Assembly (NCBI GenBank): GCA_964627045.1
Contig: CAZVIK010000019.1
Span: 1 to 32,703, forward strand
From: CAZVIK01 sp964627045
GTDB lineage: Bacteria; Acidobacteriota; Terriglobia; Bryobacterales; Bryobacteraceae
Direction: 5' to 3'
Length of the DNA: 32,703 bases
A program made the position numbers and the translations under genes. The notes below the pieces were generated by a model, which was not told where the DNA came from, made no database searches, and worked only from the letters and a program-made list of their open reading frames with translations. The first letter of the stretch is position 1; every line of letters starts with the position of its first letter. Below, in pieces: positions 16,401 to 24,910 of the stretch.

Positions 16401-17444
16401 ATGTTACTAATCCGGCTTGCAAGCGTTTTTGTCTTTCTCGCTTCGGCCCTTGGCGGGGCGCAGCCGCCCGGCGGCTCGGACGATGCCGTCGAGGTCGGTC
16501 CGGACGTTGTGGCGCCACGCCTCGTTCACAAAGTCGAGCCCGAGTACAGTACGGAAGCCTTGATTCAAGGCGTGATGGGCACGGTTGTTCTCTCGTTGAT
16601 CGTCGACGAGCGGGGCATGCCTGTGAATATCGCCATTGTGCGCCCGCTCGGCTTCGGCCTCGACGAAAAGGCTCGCGAGGCCCTCGCGTTGTGGCGGTTC
16701 AAGCCGGGCACGCGCGGCGGCAACCCCGTCAAGATCTGGGCTCACGTAGATGTTAGCTACCGGTTGCTCCCGACGAGATCGGAATTCACCGCAACGCGGC
16801 GCCGGACGGAGTTCAATGCGGCCCTCGCGACGCTTCGCAAGACAGCGGCGAAGAAGAAGGATGTTGACCGGGCGCTGAAGTCCGTGCGCAACCTGAGTGG
16901 GAAGGGGTTCGCGCCCGCCATGTACCTGCTCGGTGTGATGTTGGTGGAGGGGGACCGCGTGCCGCCCGACGCCGCCGCGGGCCTCAAGCTGATTCAGCAG
17001 GCCGCCGAAAAGGATTACGGCCCGGCTATCTACCAACTCGCCATACGCCGCATGGAAGGACGCGAACTCGCCCGTGATTCGGACTGGGGCCTGCGCGACA
17101 TGGCTCGGGCTGCCTACTACGGCAGTACGCAGGCTCAGGCCTACCTGGCGCAGCGTTATGAGTCGGGCGACGGTTTGCCGCAGAGCCGAGAGCAGGCCGA
17201 GCACTTCTACCGTTATTGCGCCGCGTCCGGGATCGGCGCCTGCCAGTACGGCGTGGCGCGCCTCTTACTCGCCGAACCGGCGCTGGACGGTCGAAGGCGC
17301 GTTGAGGCGGTTGCCTGGCTTCAGCTCGCGGTCGAGAACGGGGTCGCCGAAGCCCGCGGCCTCGAGGCGCGTGAACTCTCCCGCCTTTCTCCCACGCAAA
17401 TCAAGTCGCTCGTCTCGCTCAAGCCGCAACTCGGCAGGCGTTGA
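16401..17444 (+). CDS. Periplasmic protein with TonB C-terminal domain followed by Sel1-like repeats
   Basis: The protein is 347 residues with a signal peptide (MLLIRLASVFVFLASALGGA, about 1-20). Residues about 40-123 match a TonB C-terminal fold: KVEPEYSTEALIQGVMGTVV, then LIVDERGMPVNIAIVRPLGFGLD and ALALWRFKPGTR. Residues about 150-335 contain Sel1/TPR-like helical pairs, such as APAMYLLGVMLVEGDRVPPDAA and AQAYLAQRYESGDGLPQSRE. In ordinary TonB the C-terminal domain touches the TonB box of receptors. Here it sits at the N-terminus of the mature protein with no proline-rich spacer, and the hydrophobic start looks cleavable rather than an anchor, so this is probably not an energy transducer. 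It may act as a periplasmic scaffold or adaptor; its exact role is unknown. The frame of the downstream gene continues on the plus strand. Confidence 0.82.
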   Translation: MLLIRLASVFVFLASALGGAQPPGGSDDAVEVGPDVVAPRLVHKVEPEYSTEALIQGVMGTVVLSLIVDERGMPVNIAIVRPLGFGLDEKAREALALWRFKPGTRGGNPVKIWAHVDVSYRLLPTRSEFTATRRRTEFNAALATLRKTAAKKKDVDRALKSVRNLSGKGFAPAMYLLGVMLVEGDRVPPDAAAGLKLIQQAAEKDYGPAIYQLAIRRMEGRELARDSDWGLRDMARAAYYGSTQAQAYLAQRYESGDGLPQSREQAEHFYRYCAASGIGACQYGVARLLLAEPALDGRRRVEAVAWLQLAVENGVAEARGLEARELSRLSPTQIKSLVSLKPQLGRR

Positions 17445-17631
17445 ACCGGCCGGTGCCGGCCGCCTCCGCCACAGCCTGCTCCGCAAATCGACAGTCACAC
17501 GCCGCCGCGCGAAATCTTCTCAATCCCTTCAATCACTTCCCCCGCCCGCCCTCCGGCCCGCGCCCGCCCTCAATCTACAATCGGAGGCGCCCGTCCGGCG
17601 CAAATCTCCTGTGAAAGGAACCAACGCCGTC

Positions 17632-18351
17632 ATGGCCTCCCAAAGCCGCACCGAAGCCAACCGCCGCAACGCCCTCCGCTCCACCGGGCCGCGCACCGAG
17701 GCGGGCAAAGCCGTCTCCCGGCTCAACGCTCTCAAGCACGGCATCACCGCCGAAACCGTCCTGCTCGAATCCGAAGACCCCGCCGCCTTCGCCGCCCTCC
17801 GCGACTCCTTCTTCGACCACCTCGATCCCCAGGACCCCGTCGAAGCCCTCCTGGCCGAGCGCGTCGTACTGGCCGCCTGGCGTCTGGAGCGCGTCCGCGG
17901 AATGGAGACCGGTCTTTTCCAGCACTTTGTGCGCGAGGCCGAGGACGCCCTCAAACACCGCCCCGATCTCACGGCCCGCGACCACAACGCCCGCGCCTTC
18001 CTGCGCGATAGCAACAACGCCAACTCGCTCACCCTCCTGGCCCGTTATGAAACCCGCCTGGAGCGCTCTTTCTACACCGCTCTCCGCGAGTTCCGCCGCC
18101 TTCGCTCCACCCCTCCTTCCGGCGGCGGCCCCTCCTCCCCCGCCGCCGTTCGCCCCATTTCCCCTTCTGCCGTCAATGAGATGCCGCTGCCCGCCTCCGC
18201 CGATCCCGGCCCCTCGCCCGCTCCGGCTGAAATTGCCAAACGAACCCAACCGCCCGCCTCCGCCGGCTCTTTCCGCCGCCTCGAAAACACCCCCAAACTC
18301 CCCTCCATTGCCGCCGGAACGCCGCGCCCGTTCGTGTACGATAGTGATTGA
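17632..18351 (+). CDS. Uncharacterised protein with N-terminal 'RRNALRSTGPRTEAGK' motif
   Basis: The product is 239 residues and no enzymatic domain is recognised. The N-terminus MASQSRTEANRRNALRSTGP followed by RTEAGKAVSRLNALKHGI is a characteristic basic segment that I associate with short, often multi-copy proteins of Acidobacteria and Planctomycetes. A helical, charged middle part (about 45-150) follows. The last 80 residues are low-complexity Pro/Ser/Ala and include EIAKRTQPP, giving a likely disordered tail. No signal peptide or membrane segment is present. ATG 17632 is chosen because the motif begins there and AAGGAA lies upstream; the open frame further upstream overlaps the preceding gene and is not protein-like. 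The 187 bases before it hold only a short GGCCG/CGGCC stem and pyrimidine-rich sequence. Binding of nucleic acid by the basic N-terminus is a guess. Confidence 0.72.
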   Translation: MASQSRTEANRRNALRSTGPRTEAGKAVSRLNALKHGITAETVLLESEDPAAFAALRDSFFDHLDPQDPVEALLAERVVLAAWRLERVRGMETGLFQHFVREAEDALKHRPDLTARDHNARAFLRDSNNANSLTLLARYETRLERSFYTALREFRRLRSTPPSGGGPSSPAAVRPISPSAVNEMPLPASADPGPSPAPAEIAKRTQPPASAGSFRRLENTPKLPSIAAGTPRPFVYDSD

Positions 18352-18359
18352 CCCCTAAA

Positions 18360-21182
18360 ATGTCCTTAAATGATGTCGAACTGAAGAAGACCGTCAACCT
18401 GCCACGCACGGACTTTGCCATGAAGGCCAACCTGCCGCAGGCCGAGCCCAAGATGCTCGCCCGTTGGGAGGAAATGGACCTCTACGGGAAGATCCGCCAG
18501 GCCCGCGCCGGCCGCCCTCTCTGGGTGCTTCACGACGGGCCGCCCTACGCCAACGGCAACATCCACCTCGGAACCGCCTTCAACAAGATCCTGAAGGACT
18601 TCATGGTCAAGAGCCGCAGCATGGCGGGCTTCGACGCCCCCTATGTGCCCGGCTGGGATTGCCACGGCCTGCCCATCGAGAACAAGGTTGACGCCGAACT
18701 CGGCTCGCGCAAAGCCCAGATGACCCCCGCGCAGGTCCGCGAGGAATGCCGCAAGTACGCCCAGAAGTTCGTCGAACTCCACCGCCGCGAATTCAAGCGC
18801 CTCGGCGTCTTCGGCGAGTGGGACCGCCCCTACCTCACCATGACCGCCGAATATGAGGCGGTCATCGCCAAAGCTTTCGTCGACTTCCTCGATAAGGGCT
18901 ACGTTTACAAGGGCCTGCGTCCCGTGCACTGGTGCATGCGCGACCGCACCGCGCTGGCCGAAGCCGAGGTCGAATACGAGAATCACTCGAGCCCCTCCAT
19001 CTGGGTGCGATTCGCGCTCACCTCCGATGCCGCGAACATCGACGCCGCCCTCGCCGGCCGCCGCGTCTGGGGCCTCATCTGGACCACCACGCCCTGGACC
19101 ATCCCGGCCAACATGGCCATCGCCTTCCACCCGAAGTTCAGCTACGTCGCCCTCGCCGAACGCGACGACGTGTACATCGTCGCCGAGGACCTTTGGAAAG
19201 CGACCGCCGAGCGCTGCGGCTGGGCCGATCCCAAGATCGTCGCCCGCTTCGCCGGCTCGGCGCTCGAAGGTGCGGTTTTCCGCCACCCGCTCATCGAACG
19301 CGACTCGGCCGGCATCCTCGCCGAGCACGTCACCCTGGACCAGGGCACCGGCGCTGTTCACACCGCGCCCGGCCACGGACAGGAAGACTACGCCATCGGC
19401 AAGCAGTACGGTATCGCCGTCTTCTGCCCGGTCGATGCCGCCGGGCGCTTCTTCCATGCCGAAGGGGCCGCGGGCCGTCTGCCCGAGGAAATCATCGGAA
19501 AGAACGTCTGGGAAGCCAACCCCATCGTCGTGGACCTGCTGCGCCGGTCCGGCGCGCTGCTGGCGGAAGCCCGGCTCGATCACAGCTATCCCCATTGCTG
19601 GCGCTGTCACAAGCCCACCATCTTCCGCGCCACCGAACAGTGGTTCATCGGCATGGGTAACAACGGCCTTCGCGACCAGGCCCTGGAAGCCGTGAAGTCC
19701 GTCCAGTGGATTCCCGGGTGGGGCGAAGGCCGCATGGGCGGCATGGTCGGCGGACGGCCCGATTGGTGTATCTCGCGACAGCGCGTTTGGGGCGTCCCCA
19801 TCGTCGTCTTCTATTGCGAAGATTGCGGCGAGCCTCTCACGGACCGCAAGCACCTGGACCCCGTCGTCGACCTCTTCCGCGCGCACACCACGGACGTCTG
19901 GTACGAAAGGTCCGAGGCCGAACTGCTCGCCTCCGAGGTCCGCTGCTCCAAGTGCGGCGGCGCGCGCTTCCGTAAGGGCACCGACATACTCGACGTCTGG
20001 TTCGACTCCGGCTCCAGCCACCTCGGCGTCTTGAACGATACCTGGAATCTCCCGTGGCCCGCTGACCTCTGCGTCGAAGGCCCCGACCAGTATCGCGGCT
20101 GGTTCCAGAGTTCGCTGCTGATCGGCGTCGGGCTGAAGGGCGCTTCGCCCTACCGCCAGTGCGCCACGCACGGCTGGACGCTGGACGGCGAAGGCCGCGC
20201 CATGTCCAAGTCCATCGGCAACATCATCGAGCCGGAGACCATCGTCAAGCAGTACGGCGCCGAGGTGCTGCGCCTGTGGGTCGCCAGCCAGGAGTTCACC
20301 GAGGATGTCCGCATCTCGGAGACCATCCTGACGCGCCTTTCGGAAGCCTACCGCAAGCTGCGCAACACCTTCCGCTACGCCCTCGGGAACCTCTGCGACT
20401 TCGATCCCGCCACCGACGCCGTTCCCCCCGCCGAAATGCTCGAACTCGACCAGTGGATTCTGCTGCGCGCCGGGGAACTGGTCGGCCAGTGCCGCGCCTG
20501 GTACGGCGAGTTCGCGTTCCACAAGGTCTATCACGCCGTCTACGATTTCGCCATCACCGGTCTGAGCGCCCTCTACTTCGACATCCTGAAGGACCGCCTC
20601 TACACCGCCGCCCCGCGATCCAAGGCCCGGCGCAGCGCGCAGACCGCGCTCTGGCGTCTCAACTACGCGCTGGTGCGGCTGCTGGAGCCTATCCTCACGT
20701 TCACCACCGAAGAGGTCTGGTCCAACATGCGGTTGCCCCAGGGCGCGCCCGAAAGCGTCCACCTGGCGTTGTTCCCCGAGCCCGGTGAGCTTTCCGCCGG
20801 CCTCACGGCCGCGCACCGCAAGCGCGCCAAGAACTGGGATCGCCTGATGGAGGTCCGCGAAACGGTGCTCAAGAGCCTGGAGGCGGCGCGGCAGGAAAAG
20901 TTCATCGGCGCGCCGCTCGAGGCCTGCGTTCACTTGAAAGCCGGTGCGGATCTTTACCCGCTGCTGGAGACCTACGCCGCGGAACTTCCGTCCCTGTTCA
21001 TCGTTTCGCAGGTGGACCTGGCCCGCAGCGACGGAAAGGTCCTCTCGGTTCACATCGCGCGCGCCGCCGGCGCCAAGTGCGAACGCTGCTGGAAGTACGC
21101 GACCGATATCGGCAGCGTTGCCGGACTGCCAACCGTCTGTGGCCCGTGCGCCGCGGCCGTAGTGGAGATGGTGGGGAACTAG
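18360..21182 (+). CDS. ileS: Isoleucyl-tRNA synthetase
   Basis: This class I aminoacyl-tRNA synthetase of 940 residues charges tRNA-Ile in the cytoplasm. The HIGH-type motif is in PPYANGNIHLGT (61-72), the KMSKS-type motif is AMSKS (614-618), and the C-terminal zinc site is C907, C910, C927 and C930 (CERCWKYA...VCGPC). An editing (CP1) domain with GLIWTTTPWTIPANMAIAFHP lies between the first and second catalytic halves. Length and domain order match bacterial IleS. A TTG four codons upstream is possible, but ATG 18360 is preferred. No clear Shine-Dalgarno sequence precedes it; a TACGAT at 18337-18342 could be a -10 element. The stop codon directly abuts the ATG of lspA, the classical ileS-lspA pairing. 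Confidence 0.98.
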   Translation: MSLNDVELKKTVNLPRTDFAMKANLPQAEPKMLARWEEMDLYGKIRQARAGRPLWVLHDGPPYANGNIHLGTAFNKILKDFMVKSRSMAGFDAPYVPGWDCHGLPIENKVDAELGSRKAQMTPAQVREECRKYAQKFVELHRREFKRLGVFGEWDRPYLTMTAEYEAVIAKAFVDFLDKGYVYKGLRPVHWCMRDRTALAEAEVEYENHSSPSIWVRFALTSDAANIDAALAGRRVWGLIWTTTPWTIPANMAIAFHPKFSYVALAERDDVYIVAEDLWKATAERCGWADPKIVARFAGSALEGAVFRHPLIERDSAGILAEHVTLDQGTGAVHTAPGHGQEDYAIGKQYGIAVFCPVDAAGRFFHAEGAAGRLPEEIIGKNVWEANPIVVDLLRRSGALLAEARLDHSYPHCWRCHKPTIFRATEQWFIGMGNNGLRDQALEAVKSVQWIPGWGEGRMGGMVGGRPDWCISRQRVWGVPIVVFYCEDCGEPLTDRKHLDPVVDLFRAHTTDVWYERSEAELLASEVRCSKCGGARFRKGTDILDVWFDSGSSHLGVLNDTWNLPWPADLCVEGPDQYRGWFQSSLLIGVGLKGASPYRQCATHGWTLDGEGRAMSKSIGNIIEPETIVKQYGAEVLRLWVASQEFTEDVRISETILTRLSEAYRKLRNTFRYALGNLCDFDPATDAVPPAEMLELDQWILLRAGELVGQCRAWYGEFAFHKVYHAVYDFAITGLSALYFDILKDRLYTAAPRSKARRSAQTALWRLNYALVRLLEPILTFTTEEVWSNMRLPQGAPESVHLALFPEPGELSAGLTAAHRKRAKNWDRLMEVRETVLKSLEAARQEKFIGAPLEACVHLKAGADLYPLLETYAAELPSLFIVSQVDLARSDGKVLSVHIARAAGAKCERCWKYATDIGSVAGLPTVCGPCAAAVVEMVGN

Positions 21183-21680
21183 ATGTCCAAACGCCTCCCC
21201 GCCTACGCTCTCGCGCTCCTCTGGTTTTGCGCGGACCGCGCGACGAAGCTGATCGTGGAGGCCAACCTTAGCCGGGAAGACGTCATCGCCGTCATCCCCG
21301 GTTTCTTCAACCTGATCTACACCTCTAACCGGGGCATGGCCTTCAGCATCCTGGCCGACAACGAGAGCGAATGGCGCAGTTTCTTCCTGATCGGCTTAAC
21401 GCTTCTGGTCCTCGCCCTGGTCGCCAGTATCCTCTGGCAGACCTCGCCGCGCGGGCTGGCCGCCAACCGCCTCAGCCGCATCGGTCTCTCGCTGGTGCTC
21501 GGCGGCGCGCTCGGCAACCTGTACGACCGCATCGCCACCGGCGCGGTGACCGACTTTCTGGACTTCTACATCGCCGCCTGGCACTGGCCCGCCTTCAACG
21601 TGGCCGACATGGGCCTCAGCATCGGCGCGGGCCTGGTGATCCTCGATTTCTGGCGCAGCCGCAATAGAGAGGCGGCCTGA
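21183..21680 (+). CDS. lspA: Lipoprotein signal peptidase (signal peptidase II)
   Basis: This inner-membrane aspartyl protease of 165 residues cleaves the signal peptide of prolipoproteins after lipidation by Lgt. It has four hydrophobic segments. The catalytic aspartates are D124 in GNLYDRIATGAVTDFLDF and D142 in PAFNVADMGLSIG, and the conserved NRGMAFSIL segment is at 49-57. Its ATG starts on the base after the ileS stop and its stop directly abuts the lgt start, so translation of the three genes is tightly coupled. Its substrates in this window would include Pal. Confidence 0.97.
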   Translation: MSKRLPAYALALLWFCADRATKLIVEANLSREDVIAVIPGFFNLIYTSNRGMAFSILADNESEWRSFFLIGLTLLVLALVASILWQTSPRGLAANRLSRIGLSLVLGGALGNLYDRIATGAVTDFLDFYIAAWHWPAFNVADMGLSIGAGLVILDFWRSRNREAA

Positions 21681-22463
21681 GTGTTTCCCCAAGTCATCCG
21701 CATCGGCGATTTTTTCCTCCCCACCTACGGCGTCCTGGTGACCACGGCGTTCCTGGTCGCCCTGTGGATGGCCGCGCGGCTGGCGGCGCGCTCCGGCCTC
21801 GATAAAGAGGCCGTCATGAACCTAGGGATCTACTGCGGCCTGGCCGCCATCTTCGGCGCCAAGCTCATGCTGATCCTGGTGGACCTGGACTACTACCTCC
21901 GCAACCCCGGCGAGATCATTTCGCTAGCGACGCTCCAGGCCGGCGGCGTCTTTTACGGCGGTCTGATCGCCGCCCTTGCTACGGCCTTCTTTTACATGCG
22001 CGCGCGCAAGTTGCCGGGCCTGGCGACCTCGGACGCGTTCGCGCCGGCCCTCGCTCTGGGGCACGCCATCGGACGGTTGGGGTGCTTCGCCGCCGGTTGC
22101 TGCTGGGGCCAGGAGTGCCACCAGCCCTGGGCGGTGACGTTTACAGACCCGATCGCCAACCAGCTTCAGGGAACGCCGCTGCACACGCCGCTGCATCCGA
22201 CGCAGCTTTATGAAGCCGCCGCCGAAGCCGTCATCTTCGCCATCGTGTACCGCCGCTTCGGCCGGCCGCACCGCCCCGGCGCGATCATCGCCTTGTACCT
22301 GTTGCTGTACTCAGCGGCGCGTTTCACCGTCGAGTTCTACCGCGCACCCGAACAGGCCAACCCCTGGGGCGGACCGCTTACCGCCGCGCAGTGGATCTCG
22401 GTGGCCCTGTTCGCCCTGGGAATCTACCTGATGCGCCGCCGGGCCGCGCCCGCGCCGAAGTAG
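21681..22463 (+). CDS. lgt: Prolipoprotein diacylglyceryl transferase
   Basis: This polytopic inner-membrane enzyme of 260 residues attaches diacylglycerol from phosphatidylglycerol to the lipobox cysteine, the first step of lipoprotein maturation. It shows AGGVFYGGLI (87-96), the Lgt signature HAIGRLGCFAAGCCWG (128-143) and HPTQLYEAA (172-180), with about seven hydrophobic helices. It starts with GTG directly after the lspA stop. Having lgt beside lspA places two consecutive steps of lipoprotein processing in one transcription unit with ileS. Confidence 0.96.
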   Translation: MFPQVIRIGDFFLPTYGVLVTTAFLVALWMAARLAARSGLDKEAVMNLGIYCGLAAIFGAKLMLILVDLDYYLRNPGEIISLATLQAGGVFYGGLIAALATAFFYMRARKLPGLATSDAFAPALALGHAIGRLGCFAAGCCWGQECHQPWAVTFTDPIANQLQGTPLHTPLHPTQLYEAAAEAVIFAIVYRRFGRPHRPGAIIALYLLLYSAARFTVEFYRAPEQANPWGGPLTAAQWISVALFALGIYLMRRRAAPAPK

Positions 22464-22508
22464 TTTCCGGCGGATTCCGCGGCCGTCCTGCTACATTGGT
22501 ATCCAGCC

Positions 22509-23279
22509 GTGCTAACGACTCTCGTTGTGGACACGCTCCTGGTTACTTCGGTGACGGCGATTGCCGTGGCCAGCGCCGCGGCGGCCGTGTTTCTGGTCGC
22601 CTCGCCTCGCCTCAGCCGTTTGTTGGTTCCTTTCGGCGCGGGCCTGCTCGTCGGGATGGCCGCCTTCGGCATGTGGCCCGAGGTCTCCGAGAAGATGGGC
22701 TGGCTGGCGGGCCTTGGCGTCCTCGCCTCCGGTTTCCTCCTGCTTTGGATCGTGAACCGCTTCGTTCACCCGGTATGTCCATCCTGCTCGCACACGCACG
22801 ATCACGCGAGTTGCGCGGTTACTCTGCACGGCTTCGCTCCGCCGCTGGTGATCGCCGCCGTGCTGCATAGTCTGATGGACGGGCTGGCCATTCCCGCCGC
22901 CGGGCGGCAGGACCCCGACGGGCTCGCCTGGGGCGTGTTTCTGGCCATCGCCATCCACAAGGTGCCCGAGGGCCTCGCTTACGGGACCATCCTGCGTGCG
23001 GCCGTGAAGTCGCGCGTCTCAGCCATTGGCTGGTGCCTGGTGGCGCAACTTCCGACCATCGTGGGCGGCGTCGCTGAATCGCTATTCGCCCCGGACGCCG
23101 AGGGCGCCTGGACGCTTGTGGTGCTGGCGCTGGCCGGAGGCAGCTTCCTGTTCCTGGGCTACCACGCGATTCACGGCGAGGTTCGCCGCCGCGGCCCGGC
23201 TCCTGTGCTTACACCCGCGCTGGTGGGCTTGGCCGGGGCGGCCGTCATCCAGTTGGGCCTGCATTCGTTTCACGGCTAG
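22509..23279 (+). CDS. ZIP family divalent metal transporter
   Basis: This membrane protein of 256 residues has the ZIP metal-site motifs HSLMDGLAIP (120-129) and HKVPEGLAYGT (150-160), on the helices that form the binuclear metal centre. It most likely brings Zn, Fe or Mn into the cytoplasm. Between the third and fourth helices is a Cys/His-rich loop, CPSCSHTHDHASC (90-102), typical of metal-sensing or metal-collecting loops of the family. It starts with GTG 45 bases after lgt, without a clear Shine-Dalgarno sequence. Its stop overlaps that of the convergent amidase within CTAG. Confidence 0.9.
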   Translation: MLTTLVVDTLLVTSVTAIAVASAAAAVFLVASPRLSRLLVPFGAGLLVGMAAFGMWPEVSEKMGWLAGLGVLASGFLLLWIVNRFVHPVCPSCSHTHDHASCAVTLHGFAPPLVIAAVLHSLMDGLAIPAAGRQDPDGLAWGVFLAIAIHKVPEGLAYGTILRAAVKSRVSAIGWCLVAQLPTIVGGVAESLFAPDAEGAWTLVVLALAGGSFLFLGYHAIHGEVRRRGPAPVLTPALVGLAGAAVIQLGLHSFHG

Positions 23280-24703
23280 ACCGGCGGCCGCCGGCGGTGC
23301 CAATCGGTCTGCCGCTGGAACTCCGCTCCTACCGCCAGCAGGTTGTTCTCGGTGAGCAGCCGGCCCACCAGTTGCAGCGCCACCGGCAGTCCTTCGGCGA
23401 AGCCGCAGGGAATCGACAGCGCGGGCAGCCCCGCCAGATTCCCGGCCGCGCCCAGCGCGCGCAGTCCCGGGCTCTTCGGCGCGTCTGCCGCGCCGCCCGG
23501 TCCGTCCAGCCGCGCCCCCACCGGTGGGGCGACGGAAAAACGGCTCGGCGAAACCAGTACGTCCACCTTCGCGAACAGCTTCCGCATCTCGTCGCGGATC
23601 AAGCTGCGGATGCGCATCGCCCGCAGGTAGTCCGTTGCCGGGATCTCCAGGCCGGCCTTCAGCCCTTCGATCTGCCGCTCGTCGGCCAGTTCATTCACCT
23701 TGCCCGTCTGGATCAGCTCTTCAAACGCGGCCGATCCTTCGGCCGAGATGATCGTGTTGGCCACATCCGAGTAGGGCAGCACGGGCAACTCCACTTCGAT
23801 CATCTTCGCGCCCATCGCACGGATTACGTTCATCGCTTCGGTGAAAGCGGGCCGCATCGCCGCCGGTGCGTGCCCGGCGATGTCGGCCGGAGAGTAGCCG
23901 ATCCGCAGATCGCTCAACTTCCGCGCGAACTTCGGCGTGTAGTAGAAGCTCTTGCCGAGCGAGCCCGGGTCGTTGGCGTCGCCGCCCGAGATGGCCTGCA
24001 ACACGTGCCCGCAGTCTTCCGCCGAACGGCAGATGGGGCCGATCTTGTCCATGGTCCAGGAAAGCGCCATCGCGCCGTGCCGGCTCACCAGCCCGTAGGT
24101 GGGCCGCAACCCGGTCACGCCACAGTAGGCGCTTGGCGTCAGGATCGATCCCCACGTCTCGCTCCCGATGGCGAATGCGACCAGCCCCGCGGCCACCGCT
24201 GCCGCCGGGCCGCTCGACGATCCGCCGCTCCACTTGGTGGCGTCCCACGGATTCAGCCCCGGCCCGGTCAGCGACGCCGACGGGTAGCGGTACCCGCCCG
24301 CGCCCGCCAGTTCCACCATGGCGAGCTTCCCGGCCGCCACCGCGCCCGCGCGGTCCAGCTTCCGTATGACCGTAGCGTCGTTCACGAACCGCTGGCTGGC
24401 GTATGGTTTCGCGCCCCACGTGGTCGGCTTCACCGCGATGCTCAACAGGTCTTTGACTCCGAAGGGAATGCCTTGCAGCGGGCCGCGGAACCGCTCGCGT
24501 TTCAGGTCGTCGTCCACCGCGCGCGCCTTGGCGGCGGCCGTCTCCCGCAGACCGAGCGCCAGCGCGTTGTAGCGCGGCCCGATCTTCTCCAGCCGTTCGC
24601 AGAAAGCCCGCGTCAACTCCACGCAGGAGAACCGCCGGGCCTGGAGGCCGGCGTTCAGTTCGGTGAGGGTGGCGTAGAACAGGTCGCCTGTGACGTTGGC
24701 CAT
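23276..24703 (-). CDS. Amidase signature family hydrolase
   Basis: This amidase-signature enzyme of 475 residues hydrolyses an amide bond. The Ser-cisSer-Lys triad is visible: K84 in GIPFGVKDLL, the serine run S162-S164 in WSGGSSSGPAAA, and the nucleophile S186 in GSETWGSILTP. GLRPTYGLVSRHGAMALSWT follows as expected. There is no GatB or GatC nearby, and length and context favour a catabolic amidase rather than GatA. As called here it has no signal peptide. However, the same frame upstream contains a Tat-signal microprotein separated only by TGA and two alanine codons, so this gene may depend on that unit for translation (coupling or readthrough). No clear Shine-Dalgarno sequence precedes the ATG. 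Confidence 0.92.
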   Translation of the reverse strand: MANVTGDLFYATLTELNAGLQARRFSCVELTRAFCERLEKIGPRYNALALGLRETAAAKARAVDDDLKRERFRGPLQGIPFGVKDLLSIAVKPTTWGAKPYASQRFVNDATVIRKLDRAGAVAAGKLAMVELAGAGGYRYPSASLTGPGLNPWDATKWSGGSSSGPAAAVAAGLVAFAIGSETWGSILTPSAYCGVTGLRPTYGLVSRHGAMALSWTMDKIGPICRSAEDCGHVLQAISGGDANDPGSLGKSFYYTPKFARKLSDLRIGYSPADIAGHAPAAMRPAFTEAMNVIRAMGAKMIEVELPVLPYSDVANTIISAEGSAAFEELIQTGKVNELADERQIEGLKAGLEIPATDYLRAMRIRSLIRDEMRKLFAKVDVLVSPSRFSVAPPVGARLDGPGGAADAPKSPGLRALGAAGNLAGLPALSIPCGFAEGLPVALQLVGRLLTENNLLAVGAEFQRQTDWHRRRPPV

Positions 24704-24709
24704 GGCGGC

Positions 24710-24904
24710 TCAGGGCCTGAAGACAAACGCCGGCTCGGTGGCCTCGGGCAGCTTGAACCGGCGCAGCCGGTCGAGCGCGTCTTGCAGATCGTGGCGCGCA
24801 TCGGCCGCCGCGTCTCCGGGGGCCGGGGTCTGCGCCCGCGCCGTCATCGCCGTCGCCGCGCCAAGCGCCGCGGCCCACTGGCGTCGCGTGAGGTTGGCCC
24901 GCAT
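24710..24904 (-). CDS. Small protein with Tat-type signal, in frame upstream of the amidase
   Basis: This is a 64-residue reading frame from ATG 24904. It begins MRANLTRRQWAAALGAATAM and continues TARAQTP: a TRRQW twin-arginine motif, a short hydrophobic stretch and an ARA/AQ-type cut site. The mature part has only about 38 residues with a helical, charged region (DLQDALDRLRRFKLPEATEP) and ends AFVFRP. No known domain is recognised. The start is supported by a TATAAT six bases upstream. A longer version from 24967 would start inside the promoter region and is not preferred. The stop TGA lies nine bases before the amidase start, in the same frame. It could be a genuine companion of the amidase, or the N-terminus of a longer amidase interrupted by a stop codon. 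Confidence 0.6.
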   Translation of the reverse strand: MRANLTRRQWAAALGAATAMTARAQTPAPGDAAADARHDLQDALDRLRRFKLPEATEPAFVFRP

Positions 24905-24910
24905 GCCGTC

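Noticed and set aside
17446..17461. Terminator after the TonB_C/Sel1 gene (GGCCG-GTGC-CGGCC)
   Set aside because: The stem is only five base pairs and no T-run follows.
18366..21053. 895-codon open frame on the minus strand opposite ileS
   Set aside because: It is a mirror frame of a GC-rich coding region; the translation is Gly/Val/Asp-rich with no recognisable domain, and ileS is certain.
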